Part shown: one piece after another, positions 15,869 through 25,192 of the stretch
Numbering within the stretch: position 1 is the stretch's first letter
Layout: each line of letters begins with the position of its first letter
Origin: Methylobacterium sp. CB376
GTDB taxonomy: Bacteria > Pseudomonadota > Alphaproteobacteria > Rhizobiales > Beijerinckiaceae
Direction: 5' to 3'
Assembly (NCBI RefSeq): GCF_029714205.1
Contig: NZ_CP121648.1
Span: 2,418,001 to 2,482,000, forward strand
DNA length: 64,000 nucleotides
The notes under the pieces: generated by a model
Seen by the model: only the letters and a program-made list of their open reading frames with translations
Told to the model about the DNA's origin: nothing
The model's database searches: none
Program-made: the position numbers and the translations under genes

Positions 15869-16753
15869 GTGACCGCTCCCGCACATTCCGCCCCCGCCCG
15901 GGACCCGCGCCTGACCGCGGCCCGCCCCGACCTCGCCGATGCGCGCCTGCGCGGCGCCGTGCAGGCCGCCCGATTCGTCGCCGGCACGACGCGGCGGGTC
16001 GGCGCGCCCCTCGCGCCCCTGCGCCGGGCCCCGCGCGACGACGCCGCCCTCGACACCGAGGCCCTGCGCGGCGAGGCCGTGACGGTGTTCGAGGTGGCGG
16101 CGGGCTGGGCCTACGCGCAGCTCGAGGCGGACGGCTACGTCGGCTACCTGCCGGCCGCCTGCCTGGGCGACCCCGACCCGGCGCCGACCCATCGCGTCAC
16201 CGCGCTGCGCAGCTTCGTGTTCCCGGCGCCCGACCTGAAGCGGCCGCCGCTCGCGCATCTGAGCCTCTCGGCCGCCGTCGCGGTCGAGGGCGAGGAGGGC
16301 GCCTATGCCCGCCTCGCCGGGGGCGGCTACGTCTACGCGGCCCATCTCGCCGACCTCTCGGCCCGCGCGCCCGACTACGCCGCCACCGCCACCCGCCTCC
16401 TCGGCACGCCCTACCTGTGGGGCGGGCGCTCCAGCCTCGGCCTCGACTGCTCGGGCCTGGTGCAGATCGCGCTCGGGGCGGCCGGGATCGCCGCGCCGCG
16501 CGACGCGGACCTGCAGGAGGCCGCGCTCGGGATCCCGGTCCCGGTGACGCCCGGCCTCGACGGGCTCGCGCGCGGCGACCTCGTGTTCTGGCGCGGCCAT
16601 GTCGGGCTGATGCTCGATCCGGCCACCCTGATCCACGCGAACGGCCACCACATGGCCGTGGCGATCGAGCCGCTCGCGCAGGCGCGGGCGCGCATCGCCG
16701 CGGCCGGGGCCGGGCCGATCACCTCGATCCGGCGCCTCGCGTCGGCCGCCTGA
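15869..16753 (+). CDS. NlpC/P60 family peptidoglycan hydrolase with SH3-like domains
   Basis: A 294-residue cell-wall hydrolase. Residues ~45-175 are two bacterial SH3-like segments (GEAVTVFEVAAGWAYAQLE..YVGYLPAACL; VAVEGEEGAYARLAGGGYVYAAHL). The C-terminal NlpC/P60 domain carries the catalytic Cys in YLWGGRSSLGLDCSGLVQ, His in RGHVGLML, and a third polar residue in LIHANGHH. The family cleaves gamma-D-glutamyl-diamino acid bonds. No signal peptide is apparent, so it may be cytoplasmic (peptide recycling) or exported another way. The GTG start at 15869 is the first suitable codon in frame. Confidence 0.85.
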   Translation: MTAPAHSAPARDPRLTAARPDLADARLRGAVQAARFVAGTTRRVGAPLAPLRRAPRDDAALDTEALRGEAVTVFEVAAGWAYAQLEADGYVGYLPAACLGDPDPAPTHRVTALRSFVFPAPDLKRPPLAHLSLSAAVAVEGEEGAYARLAGGGYVYAAHLADLSARAPDYAATATRLLGTPYLWGGRSSLGLDCSGLVQIALGAAGIAAPRDADLQEAALGIPVPVTPGLDGLARGDLVFWRGHVGLMLDPATLIHANGHHMAVAIEPLAQARARIAAAGAGPITSIRRLASAA

Positions 16754-16776
16754 GGGGCGCCCGGCTCCCGCACGCG

Positions 16777-17490
16777 ATGCTGCCGACCGCCGCCCCCTTC
16801 ACGCGCGCCGGAATCCTGGCGGGCATCCGCCTCGGCCTGCCGGTCTGGCCGAGCATCGCGGTGTTCGGCGCCGCCTTCGGGGCCGCGGCGGCGCAGCGCG
16901 GCCTCACCCTGTCGGAGGCGCTCGGCATGAGCGCCTTCGTGTACGCGGGCGCGGCCCAGATGGTGACGCTGGAGGTCTGGGGCCGGCCCTGGACCCTGAG
17001 CGCGCTCCTCGCGGCCATGACCGTGACGGCGCTGATCAATGCGCGGATGATCCTGATGGGCGCCACGGTGCAGCCCTGGCTGCGCGGCACGCCGTTCTGG
17101 CGCACCGCCCTGACGCTGTTCTTCCTCGTCGATGCGGGCTGGCTCATCGGCATGCGCCATCGCGCGGAGGGCGGGCGCGACCTCGGAATCCTGTTCGGGG
17201 CCGGGTTCGGGATGTGGCCGCTCTGGATCGCCACGACCGGGCTCGGGCACCTCGCCGGCGGATTGGTGGCGCAGCCCCGGGCCTACGCCCTCGACATGAT
17301 CATGCCGATCTTCTTCGCCGCCATGCTGGCGCCGCTCTGGCGCGGCGTCCGCCCGGCCCTGCCCTGGCTCGTCTCGGGCGCGGTCGCGCTCGCGGTGCAG
17401 CGCCTCGTGCCGGGCTACGGCTTCATCGCCGCGGGGGCGCTCGCGGGCCTCGTCACCGGGGCGCTCGTCGATGACGGGGCGGCGCGGTGA
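16777..17490 (+). CDS. azlC: AzlC family branched-chain amino acid efflux protein
   Basis: A 237-residue inner-membrane protein with about six to seven membrane helices. The family signature is GLPVWPSIAVFGAAFGAAAAQRGLTLSEA then SAFVYAGAAQMVTLEVW near the N-terminus, and NARMILMGATVQPWLRG in the middle. AzlC with AzlD exports branched-chain amino acids or analogues. The last four bases overlap the azlD start. Confidence 0.88.
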   Translation: MLPTAAPFTRAGILAGIRLGLPVWPSIAVFGAAFGAAAAQRGLTLSEALGMSAFVYAGAAQMVTLEVWGRPWTLSALLAAMTVTALINARMILMGATVQPWLRGTPFWRTALTLFFLVDAGWLIGMRHRAEGGRDLGILFGAGFGMWPLWIATTGLGHLAGGLVAQPRAYALDMIMPIFFAAMLAPLWRGVRPALPWLVSGAVALAVQRLVPGYGFIAAGALAGLVTGALVDDGAAR

Positions 17491-17807
17491 GCGCGCAGTG
17501 GCTCGCCGGGCCGGCCGGCTCGCTCCTCGCCGTCGCGGCGCTCACCGCCGTCACCTACCTGTGCCGCGCCTCCGGCGTGCTGCTGATGAGCCGCGTGCGG
17601 CTGACGCCGCGCGTCGAGCGGGGCCTGCGGGCCCTGCCCGGCTCGATCGTGGTGGCGACCGCGCTCCCGACCGGCCTCGCGGCCGGGGCGCCCGGGATCG
17701 CCGGCCTCGCCGCGGCCGCCGCCGTGATGGCGCTCACCCGGTTCGAACTCGCGGCGATCGCCGCGGGCCTCGCCGTGGTGGCGCTCGGGCGGGCGGCGGG
17801 CCTGTAA
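17487..17807 (+). CDS. azlD: AzlD family transporter subunit
   Basis: A 106-residue protein with four hydrophobic helices and the motif VTYLCRASGVLLMSRVRLTPRVERGLRALPGSIVVATALP, characteristic of AzlD. The GTG start overlaps the azlC stop (GTGA), so the two subunits are translationally coupled. Confidence 0.87.
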   Translation: MSAQWLAGPAGSLLAVAALTAVTYLCRASGVLLMSRVRLTPRVERGLRALPGSIVVATALPTGLAAGAPGIAGLAAAAAVMALTRFELAAIAAGLAVVALGRAAGL

Positions 17808-17883
17808 TCCGACATCCGACGGATCGCGTCGCAACGCGGATCTCGGCGTCGCTCACGCGCCGCGCGGGCTTGGCATTCGCTTC

Positions 17884-17901
17884 CCGGACGTGATCGTCCG
17901 G
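17884..17901. terminator. stem-loop between convergent azlD and SDR genes
   Basis: CCGGACG-TGAT-CGTCCGG forms a perfect 7-bp stem with a 4-nt loop in the 109-bp tail-to-tail gap. A single loop could serve both transcripts. There is no U-tract. Confidence 0.5.
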
Positions 17902-17916
17902 ACGGCGGATGACGGC

Positions 17917-18603
17917 TCACCAGGGCAGCGTCTCGCCCCGGTAGTCGAGATAGGCGATGCCCTTGCGGCCGAGCTGGCGCTCCAGCACCGCGGCCATGCC
18001 CTCGGCGCTGGTCGCCACGTCGATATCGGCCTCCGGCCCGCCCATCTCGGTGCGCACCCAGCCCGGATGCATCAGCACGACGCCGAAGGGCGCGTCGCCG
18101 TGGCGCGCCTCGAAGCTGCGGGCGAGGCTGTTGAGGGCGGCCTTGCTGGCGCGGTAGGTCTCCCAGGTGCCGCCGTCGTTGAGGGCGACGCTGCCCAGGA
18201 TCGAGCTCATCAGCACGACGAGGCCGCCCGGCGCCACCAGCGGCGCCAGGGTCTCGGCCGCCCGGACCGGGCTCAGGGCGTTGGTCTCGTAGACCCGGAG
18301 CGCCACCGCGCGGTCGATCTGCGGCGCCGGCACCTGCGCGTCCGGCGCGATGCCGGCCACGATGAAGACGACGTCGAAGCTTCGTCCGTCGAGGCGCCTG
18401 CGCAGACCCCTCACCGCCTCGTCGTCGTCGATGTCGACCCGCTCGACATGCGGGGCCGCCGGCCCGACCGCTTCCAGCTGCGGAGCGGGGCCGCGGGCCG
18501 TGGCGGTCACGTCCCAGCCCCGCTTCAGCAGCGCCTGCACCAGCCCGAGCCCGAGTCCCCGCGAGGCGCCGACGATCAGCGCCGTCCTGTCCTGCCTGGC
18601 CAT
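17917..18603 (-). CDS. SDR family oxidoreductase
   Basis: A 228-residue short-chain dehydrogenase. It has the N-terminal nucleotide motif VGASRGLGLGL (TGxxxGxG type), a VAGIAPD segment in place of the usual NNAG, a catalytic Ser in VVLMSSILGSVAL and the YRASKAALNSLARSF Tyr/Lys motif. The C-terminal LMHPGWVRTEMGGPEADIDV resembles the CsgA-like/sniffer SDR subgroup. The substrate is unknown. It is a single gene; a GNAT gene lies 87 bp upstream on the same strand. Confidence 0.85.
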   Translation of the reverse strand: MARQDRTALIVGASRGLGLGLVQALLKRGWDVTATARGPAPQLEAVGPAAPHVERVDIDDDEAVRGLRRRLDGRSFDVVFIVAGIAPDAQVPAPQIDRAVALRVYETNALSPVRAAETLAPLVAPGGLVVLMSSILGSVALNDGGTWETYRASKAALNSLARSFEARHGDAPFGVVLMHPGWVRTEMGGPEADIDVATSAEGMAAVLERQLGRKGIAYLDYRGETLPW

Positions 18604-18690
18604 GTCCGAGATCCTTCCGCGAGATCCGCCTGTGGGTGCCGCCCAGATAGGGCGGCGGGGGCCGTCGCGTCAGTCCGGCCCGGCGCGGGC

Positions 18691-19266
18691 TCAGGCGGCG
18701 CGCTGCGCCGCGCGGGGCTGGAACGCCGCCAGCATCGCGTCGATGAGCCCGTCGAGGCTCTCGGCCCAGTGCGAGAGGGCGGTCGCGGGCGCGATGGGGA
18801 CGATCGCGTGGGCCTCGCCGCCGGAGAGGACCGGCTCCGCGCCGAGCCGCCGGGCGAGGGCCAGGAGGGGGCGGTTTCCGGCGAGCGCGCGCAGATGCAC
18901 CTGGCCCACGGCCGCGTGGCGCGCGGCGGTGCAGAGGCGTTCGGCGAGGGCGGTGCCGAGGCCGCGCTGCCGGTAGCCGGGCTCCACGGAGAAGGCGGCC
19001 TCGGCCTCGGGCCCGAGGCCGGCGGGGCCGGTCGGGCGCAGCTCCCCGACGCCGCGCAGGATCCCGTCGACGAAGGCGCCGTAGACGAGGCCGTCGCGGG
19101 CGAGGGCGGCCGCGCCGTAGGAGCGCGCCCCCGCCTCGCTCACCGCGGCCATGAAGCGGTTGAACCGGGTCTCCCGGTCGAGCCGGCCGAAATGCGCCTC
19201 GACCGCCGCGCGGTCGCTCGGCCACAGGCGGCGGATCACCGCCGCGCCGCTCACGGAATGGGTCAT
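18691..19266 (-). CDS. GNAT family N-acetyltransferase
   Basis: A 191-residue acetyltransferase. The acetyl-CoA-binding motif A is FSVEPGYRQRGLGTALAERL (~100-119). RFNRFMAAVSE near the N-terminus resembles the GNAT domains linked to Pat-type protein acetyltransferases, but here the domain is alone, with no cyclic-nucleotide or NDP-forming CoA-ligase part. The substrate is unknown. It is divergent from zapE, with a 194-bp gap. Confidence 0.82.
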   Translation of the reverse strand: MTHSVSGAAVIRRLWPSDRAAVEAHFGRLDRETRFNRFMAAVSEAGARSYGAAALARDGLVYGAFVDGILRGVGELRPTGPAGLGPEAEAAFSVEPGYRQRGLGTALAERLCTAARHAAVGQVHLRALAGNRPLLALARRLGAEPVLSGGEAHAIVPIAPATALSHWAESLDGLIDAMLAAFQPRAAQRAA

Positions 19267-19460
19267 GTGTGTGACGACTCCAGGACTGCGCTGACGCGCT
19301 CCCGGGCGTTGCTCTCCCGGCCGGACGAATCCCGCCCGGCGCCGTTGTGCAATGCAGCACGGGCGCGGCCGTTCCGGCCGGGCCGCCCTGCGGCGGACGC
19401 ATGGTTTCGCCTCGAAAGCACCGCATTGCGCCGGCGCGGCCGCCGGTCTAAGCGGGGCGG

Positions 19461-20654
19461 GTGACGCACTGCACCGCTTCCTCCGGCCCCGTGGCGGCCC
19501 GCTACGAGGCGCTCGTGGCCGAGGGCGCCATCGAGCGCGATCCCGCCCAGACGCACCTCGTGGCCCATCTCGACGCCCTGGTGGCCGAGCTCGCGGAGGC
19601 GCCCGCGCCGCAAAAGCTCGGCCCGCTCGGCCGGCTGCTCGGGCGCAGGCCCGAGCCGGCGACCGGGCCGCGCGGCCTCTACGTCTGGGGCCTCGTCGGG
19701 CGCGGCAAGACGATGCTGATGGACCTCTTCCACGAGGCGGCGCCGGGGTCGAAGCGGCGGGTCCACTTCCACGCCTTCATGGCGGACGTGCACGAGCGCA
19801 TCCACCAGCACCGGCAGGCCGTGAAGGCGGGGCGCGCCAAGGGCGACGACCCGATCGCTCCGGTGGCCGAGGCGCTGGCCGAGCAGGCGAGGCTGCTCTG
19901 CTTCGACGAGTTCACGGTGACCGACATCGCCGACGCGATGATCCTCGGCCGCCTGTTCACGGCCCTGTTCGGCCAGGGCGTCGTGATGGTGGCGACCTCG
20001 AACGTCGAGCCCGACCGGCTCTACGAGGGCGGCCTCAACCGGGCGCTGTTCCTGCCCTTCATCGCGCTCCTGAAGGAGCAGGTCGCGGTGGTCCGGCTCG
20101 ATTCCCGCACGGATTTCCGCCTGGAGAAGCTCGGCGGCTCGCCGGTCTACCACGTGCCGGCCGACGAGGCCGCCGCCACGGCGCTGACGCGGGCCTTCCG
20201 GGCGCTCACCGGCCACAAGCAGGGACATCCGGCCACGATCGCCGTGAAGGGCCATGACGTGTTCATCCCGGAGGCCGCCGCCGGGGTGGCGCGCTTCACC
20301 TTCGCGGATCTCTGCGCGCGACCGCTCGGCGCCTCCGACTACCTCGCCCTTGCCCAGCGCTTCCACACCCTGATCGTGGAGGCGATCCCGGTCATGGGCC
20401 TGGCGCAGCGCAACGAGGCCAAGCGCTTCATCACGCTGGTGGACGCGCTCTACGACACCCGCACCAAGCTCCTCGCCTCCGCGCAGGCCGAGGCCCCCGA
20501 CCTCTACCGGGCCGAGACGGGCCGCGAGGCCTTCGAGTTCGAGCGCACGGTGTCGCGCCTGATCGAGATGCGCTCGGAGGAGTACCTCGCCCTGCCGCAC
20601 GGCCGGCCGGATTCCGAGGCCTCGGGCAGCACGACCGGGCTGGTGGAGACCTGA
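19461..20654 (+). CDS. zapE: ZapE/AFG1-family cell division ATPase
   Basis: A 397-residue AAA-like P-loop ATPase of the AFG1/ZapE family, which in E. coli modulates the FtsZ ring late in constriction. Motifs are Walker A GLVGRGKTMLMDLF (~76-89), the family-specific KRRVHFHAFMADVHERIHQH, Walker B RLLCFDEFTVTDIADAMI, and sensor MVATSNVEPDRLYEGGLNR. The C-terminal RFTFADLCARPLGASDYLAL and EAKRFITLVDALYD complete the family pattern. The start is GTG 19461. It is a monocistronic unit between a divergent GNAT gene and a TetR gene. In alphaproteobacteria it often sits just upstream of mdh, as it nearly does here. Confidence 0.9.
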   Translation: MTHCTASSGPVAARYEALVAEGAIERDPAQTHLVAHLDALVAELAEAPAPQKLGPLGRLLGRRPEPATGPRGLYVWGLVGRGKTMLMDLFHEAAPGSKRRVHFHAFMADVHERIHQHRQAVKAGRAKGDDPIAPVAEALAEQARLLCFDEFTVTDIADAMILGRLFTALFGQGVVMVATSNVEPDRLYEGGLNRALFLPFIALLKEQVAVVRLDSRTDFRLEKLGGSPVYHVPADEAAATALTRAFRALTGHKQGHPATIAVKGHDVFIPEAAAGVARFTFADLCARPLGASDYLALAQRFHTLIVEAIPVMGLAQRNEAKRFITLVDALYDTRTKLLASAQAEAPDLYRAETGREAFEFERTVSRLIEMRSEEYLALPHGRPDSEASGSTTGLVET

Positions 20655-20806
20655 TCCGCGCCCGGCCGCGGAACTCCCCCTGCCCAGGCGGACTCTCCTC
20701 GTCCCGGGAGGGCTTCCCGCCCCCCGCACTCCCGGCTAATTTCGAGGCGCGGCAAGGAGCGGGCCGTCGCGCAAGACCTCTCCATCCAAAGGTCGACAAC
20801 GCCCGC

Positions 20807-21535
20807 ATGCGTCGCACCCGCTCCGGCGCCGGTTCGAGAGACGAGGCCGACCCGCCGCGCGGCGGCCGGGCGCGGGCCGGCGCCGTGCGCCTCTCGCCGG
20901 ACGGCCAGCTCCTCGTCGCGCCCGCCGCCCGCGCCCGCGCGGCGCCGCCCTCCGCCGATGCGCGGCTCCTCGCCATCGCGAGCGAGCACCTGCGCCGCCT
21001 CGGCCACCGGCAGGTGACCGTGGTCGGGGTCGCGGCGGAAGCCGGCATGACGCACGCCAACGTCTACCGCTACTTCCCCTCGAAGACCGCCCTTGTCGAC
21101 GCGGTCGCCGGGCGCTGGCTGCGCGAGGTCGAGACCGAACTCGCCGCGATCGCCGACGCGCCCGACCCCGCCGACGACAAGCTGGAGCGCCTGCTCCTCG
21201 CCCTCTCGACCCTGCAGCGCGAGGTGCTGGCCAAGGATCCCCACCTGTTCGCGGTGCATCTCGACGCCACCGTGGAGTCCAGGCCCATCACCCGGCGCCA
21301 CCGCGGGCGCCTGAGGCTCCTCGTCGAGCGCGTGGTCGACGAGGGCATCGCCGGCGGCGCCTTCCACCTCCGCGACCGGGAGCGCGCCCTCGCCTTCGTG
21401 TTCGACGCCAGCCACCGCTTCACGCACCCGGCCTCGATCCAGCTCGACGCCGAAGTGCCCCGCGACCTGATCGAGGCCCGGTTCGGCGCGGTCATCCGGG
21501 CGATCCTGCGGGTCCTGCGCACCGGCGCGCTGTGA
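20807..21535 (+). CDS. TetR family transcriptional regulator
   Basis: A 242-residue regulator with an unusually long basic N-terminal leader (about 50 residues, MRRTRSGAGSRDEAD onward) before the TetR helix-turn-helix: LLAIASEHLRRLG, VTVVGVAAEAGMTHANVYRYFPSKTALVDAV. The C-terminal ligand domain is of the TetR_C type common in this group (LERLLLALSTLQREVLAKDPHLF; RHRGRLRLLVERVVDEGIAGGAF). The effector is unknown. A later start cannot be excluded because the leader is low in complexity. It lies between zapE and mdh, and the palindromes just after it could be its own operators or those of the mdh operon. Confidence 0.83.
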   Translation: MRRTRSGAGSRDEADPPRGGRARAGAVRLSPDGQLLVAPAARARAAPPSADARLLAIASEHLRRLGHRQVTVVGVAAEAGMTHANVYRYFPSKTALVDAVAGRWLREVETELAAIADAPDPADDKLERLLLALSTLQREVLAKDPHLFAVHLDATVESRPITRRHRGRLRLLVERVVDEGIAGGAFHLRDRERALAFVFDASHRFTHPASIQLDAEVPRDLIEARFGAVIRAILRVLRTGAL

Positions 21536-21543
21536 CGGAATAA

Positions 21544-22749
<1,206 letters not shown>

Positions 22750-22759
22750 TCGCCCAGGG

Positions 22760-22860
22760 GGCGAGTGGCGGGCGGCGGATGGCGAAGGGGGCCGCGCGCG
22801 GCACCACCGTTCCGCCATCCCTCCGGCCCGCCACGCGCCCTTCGCCATTCGCCACTCGCC
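22760..22860. repeat. long inverted repeat with heptamer repeats, mdh-sucC spacer
   Basis: The left arm GGCGAGTGGCG (22760-22770) plus ATGGCGAAGGG (22779-22789) pairs with the right arm spanning 22837-22860, interrupted by an 8-versus-1 nt bulge. The right arm itself consists of the tandem heptamers TTCGCCA, TTCGCCA and CTCGCCT (22841-22861). The structure fills almost all of the 126-bp spacer and ends 15 bp before the sucC start. It may be a dispersed repeat family or an mRNA-processing hairpin. Confidence 0.65.
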
Positions 22861-22875
22861 TACCCGGAAACGTCC

Positions 22876-24072
22876 ATGAACATCCACGAATACCAAGCCA
22901 AGGCGGTGCTGAAGGAGTTCGGCCTGCCGGTCTCCAACGGCAAGGCCATCTTCAAGGCCGCGGAAGCCGAGGCCGCCGCCCGCGAACTCGGCGGGCCGCT
23001 CTGGGTGGTCAAGTCCCAGATCCACGCCGGCGGGCGCGGCAAGGGCAAATTCAAGGAGGCCAAGGCCGGCGAGAAGGGCGGCGTGCGCCTCGCCAAGTCG
23101 ATCGACGAGGTCAAGACCTTCGCCGAGCAGATGCTCGGGCGCACCCTCGTGACGGTGCAGACCGGCGAGGCCGGCAAGCAGGTCAACCGCCTCTACATCG
23201 AGGACGGCTCGGACATCGACACCGAGTTCTACCTCTCGATGCTGGTCGACCGCGCGACCGGCCGGGTCGCCTACGTGGTCTCGACCGAGGGCGGCATGGA
23301 TATCGAGCAGGTCGCCCACGACACGCCCGAGAAGATCGTGACCTTCTCGGTCGATCCGGCGACGGGCGTGATGCCCCATCACGGCCGCGCGGTCGCCAAG
23401 GCGCTCGGCCTCTCGGGCCCGCTCGCCAAGGAGGCGGAGGATCTCACCGCCCGGCTCTACCAGGCGTTCACCGCCAAGGACATGAGCATGCTGGAGATCA
23501 ACCCGCTGATCGTGACCAAGGACGGGCACCTGAAGTGCCTGGACGCCAAGATCTCCTTCGACTCGAACGCCCTCTACCGCCACCCGGAGATCGTGCAGCT
23601 GCGCGACACGACCGAGGAGGACGAGAAGGAGATCGAGGCCTCGAAGTACGACCTCGCCTACATCGCGCTCGAGGGCACGATCGGCTGCATGGTCAACGGC
23701 GCCGGCCTCGCCATGGCGACGCTCGACATCATCAAGCTCTACGGCGAGGAGCCGGCGAACTTCCTCGACGTCGGCGGCGGCGCCTCCGAGGAGAAGGTGA
23801 CGGCGGCCTTCAAGATCATCACGGCCGACCCGAACGTGAAGGGGATCCTCGTCAACATCTTCGGCGGGATCATGAAGTGCGACGTGATCGCCAACGGCGT
23901 GATCGCGGCCGTCAAGGCGGTGGGCCTGCAGGTGCCCCTGGTGGTGCGCCTCGAAGGCACCAACGTCGAGAAGGGCAAGGAGATCATCCGCTCCTCGGGG
24001 CTCAACGTCATCCCGGCGGACGATCTCGACGACGCAGCCCAGAAGATCGTCGCGGCCGTGCGCCAGCGCTGA
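22876..24072 (+). CDS. sucC: succinate-CoA ligase (ADP-forming), beta subunit
   Basis: A 398-residue ATP-grasp subunit that binds ATP and succinate; with SucD it makes ATP from succinyl-CoA. Motifs are [19 protein letters not shown] at the N-terminus, [31 protein letters not shown] and the C-terminal [15 protein letters not shown] and [14 protein letters not shown]. Full length for the family. The spacer upstream is occupied by the inverted repeat; sucD follows after 35 bp. Confidence 0.96.
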   Translation: MNIHEYQAKAVLKEFGLPVSNGKAIFKAAEAEAAARELGGPLWVVKSQIHAGGRGKGKFKEAKAGEKGGVRLAKSIDEVKTFAEQMLGRTLVTVQTGEAGKQVNRLYIEDGSDIDTEFYLSMLVDRATGRVAYVVSTEGGMDIEQVAHDTPEKIVTFSVDPATGVMPHHGRAVAKALGLSGPLAKEAEDLTARLYQAFTAKDMSMLEINPLIVTKDGHLKCLDAKISFDSNALYRHPEIVQLRDTTEEDEKEIEASKYDLAYIALEGTIGCMVNGAGLAMATLDIIKLYGEEPANFLDVGGGASEEKVTAAFKIITADPNVKGILVNIFGGIMKCDVIANGVIAAVKAVGLQVPLVVRLEGTNVEKGKEIIRSSGLNVIPADDLDDAAQKIVAAVRQR

Positions 24073-24107
24073 CGCCCGAAGAACGCTAAGCACCGGAGTT
24101 CACGTCC

Positions 24108-24992
24108 GTGTCCATCCTGATCGACAAGAACACCAAGGTGATCTGCCAGGGCTTCACCGGCAAGAACGGCACCTTCCATTCCGAGCAGGCGATCGCCTAC
24201 GGCACCAAGATGGTCGGCGGCACCAGCCCCGGCAAAGGCGGCTCGACCCATCTCGGGCTGCCGGTCTTCGACACGGTCCAGGAGGCGCGCGAGGCGACCG
24301 GCGCCGACGCCTCGGTCGTCTACGTGCCGCCGCCGGGCGCCGCGGACGCGATCTGCGAGGCGATCCAGGCCGAGATCCCGCTCATCGTCTGCATCACCGA
24401 GGGCATTCCCGTCCTCGACATGGTGCGGGTGAAGCGGGCCCTGGAGGGCTCGAAGTCGCGCCTCGTCGGCCCGAACTGCCCCGGCATCGTCACGGCGGGC
24501 GAGTCGAAGATCGGCATCATGCCGGCCAACATCTTCAAGCCCGGCTCGGTCGGCATCGTGTCGCGTTCCGGCACGCTCACCTACGAGGCGGTGTTCCAGA
24601 CCTCGAACGAGGGCCTGGGCCAGACCACGGCGGTCGGCATCGGCGGCGACCCGGTCAAGGGCACCGAGTTCATCGACATGCTGGAGTTGTTCCTCGCGGA
24701 CGAGAAGACCGAGTCGATCGTGATGATCGGCGAGATCGGCGGCTCGGCCGAGGAGGAGGCGGCCCAGTTCATCCGGGACGAGGCCAAGCGCGGGCGCAAG
24801 AAGCCGATGGTGGGTTTCATCGCCGGCCGCACCGCGCCCCCGGGCCGCCGCATGGGCCATGCCGGCGCGATCATCTCGGGCGGCAAGGGCGGCGCCGAGG
24901 ACAAGATCGCCGCCATGGAGGAGGCCGGCATCCGCGTCTCCCCGTCGCCGGCCCGCCTCGGCAAGACCCTGGTCGACGTGCTCAAGGGCTGA
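24108..24992 (+). CDS. sucD: succinate-CoA ligase, alpha subunit
   Basis: A 294-residue CoA-binding subunit. Motifs are [56 protein letters not shown] and the phospho-histidine loop in [14 protein letters not shown]. The start is GTG 24108, the codon giving the canonical [15 protein letters not shown]-terminus. The gene is followed by a hairpin and a 200-bp gap before sucA. Confidence 0.96.
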   Translation: MSILIDKNTKVICQGFTGKNGTFHSEQAIAYGTKMVGGTSPGKGGSTHLGLPVFDTVQEAREATGADASVVYVPPPGAADAICEAIQAEIPLIVCITEGIPVLDMVRVKRALEGSKSRLVGPNCPGIVTAGESKIGIMPANIFKPGSVGIVSRSGTLTYEAVFQTSNEGLGQTTAVGIGGDPVKGTEFIDMLELFLADEKTESIVMIGEIGGSAEEEAAQFIRDEAKRGRKKPMVGFIAGRTAPPGRRMGHAGAIISGGKGGAEDKIAAMEEAGIRVSPSPARLGKTLVDVLKG

Positions 24993-25029
24993 GTTCAGCC
25001 CGAGATTGATGCGTCCCGCGCATGGCTGA

Positions 25030-25049
25030 GCCCCGCGCGGGGCGTCTTT
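25030..25049 (+). terminator. hairpin between sucD and sucA
   Basis: GCCCCGCGCGGGGC (perfect palindrome, 25030-25043) followed by GTCTTTC. This is the most terminator-like element in the operon, with a short T-run. It lies 38 bp after the sucD stop and could partly uncouple sucA from mdh-sucCD. Confidence 0.5.
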
Positions 25050-25192
25050 CCGGATCCCATATCGGGGCTCCTCCCGGGCGGCAGCGCTCCCGAGGGGCCG
25101 CACGCCCCGAGAGGCCCCGAGGGACCCCAACCGGCTGCTCGCCCGCTCCCCCCGGAGCCCGACCGAGCCCAAACCGCGGGTAGACCAACGCC

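Noticed and set aside
15854..15869. Minus-strand sigma-54-like element (GG-N10-GC)
   Set aside because: Two mismatches in the -24 hexamer and about 256 bp from the nearest minus-strand start; too weak to report as a promoter.
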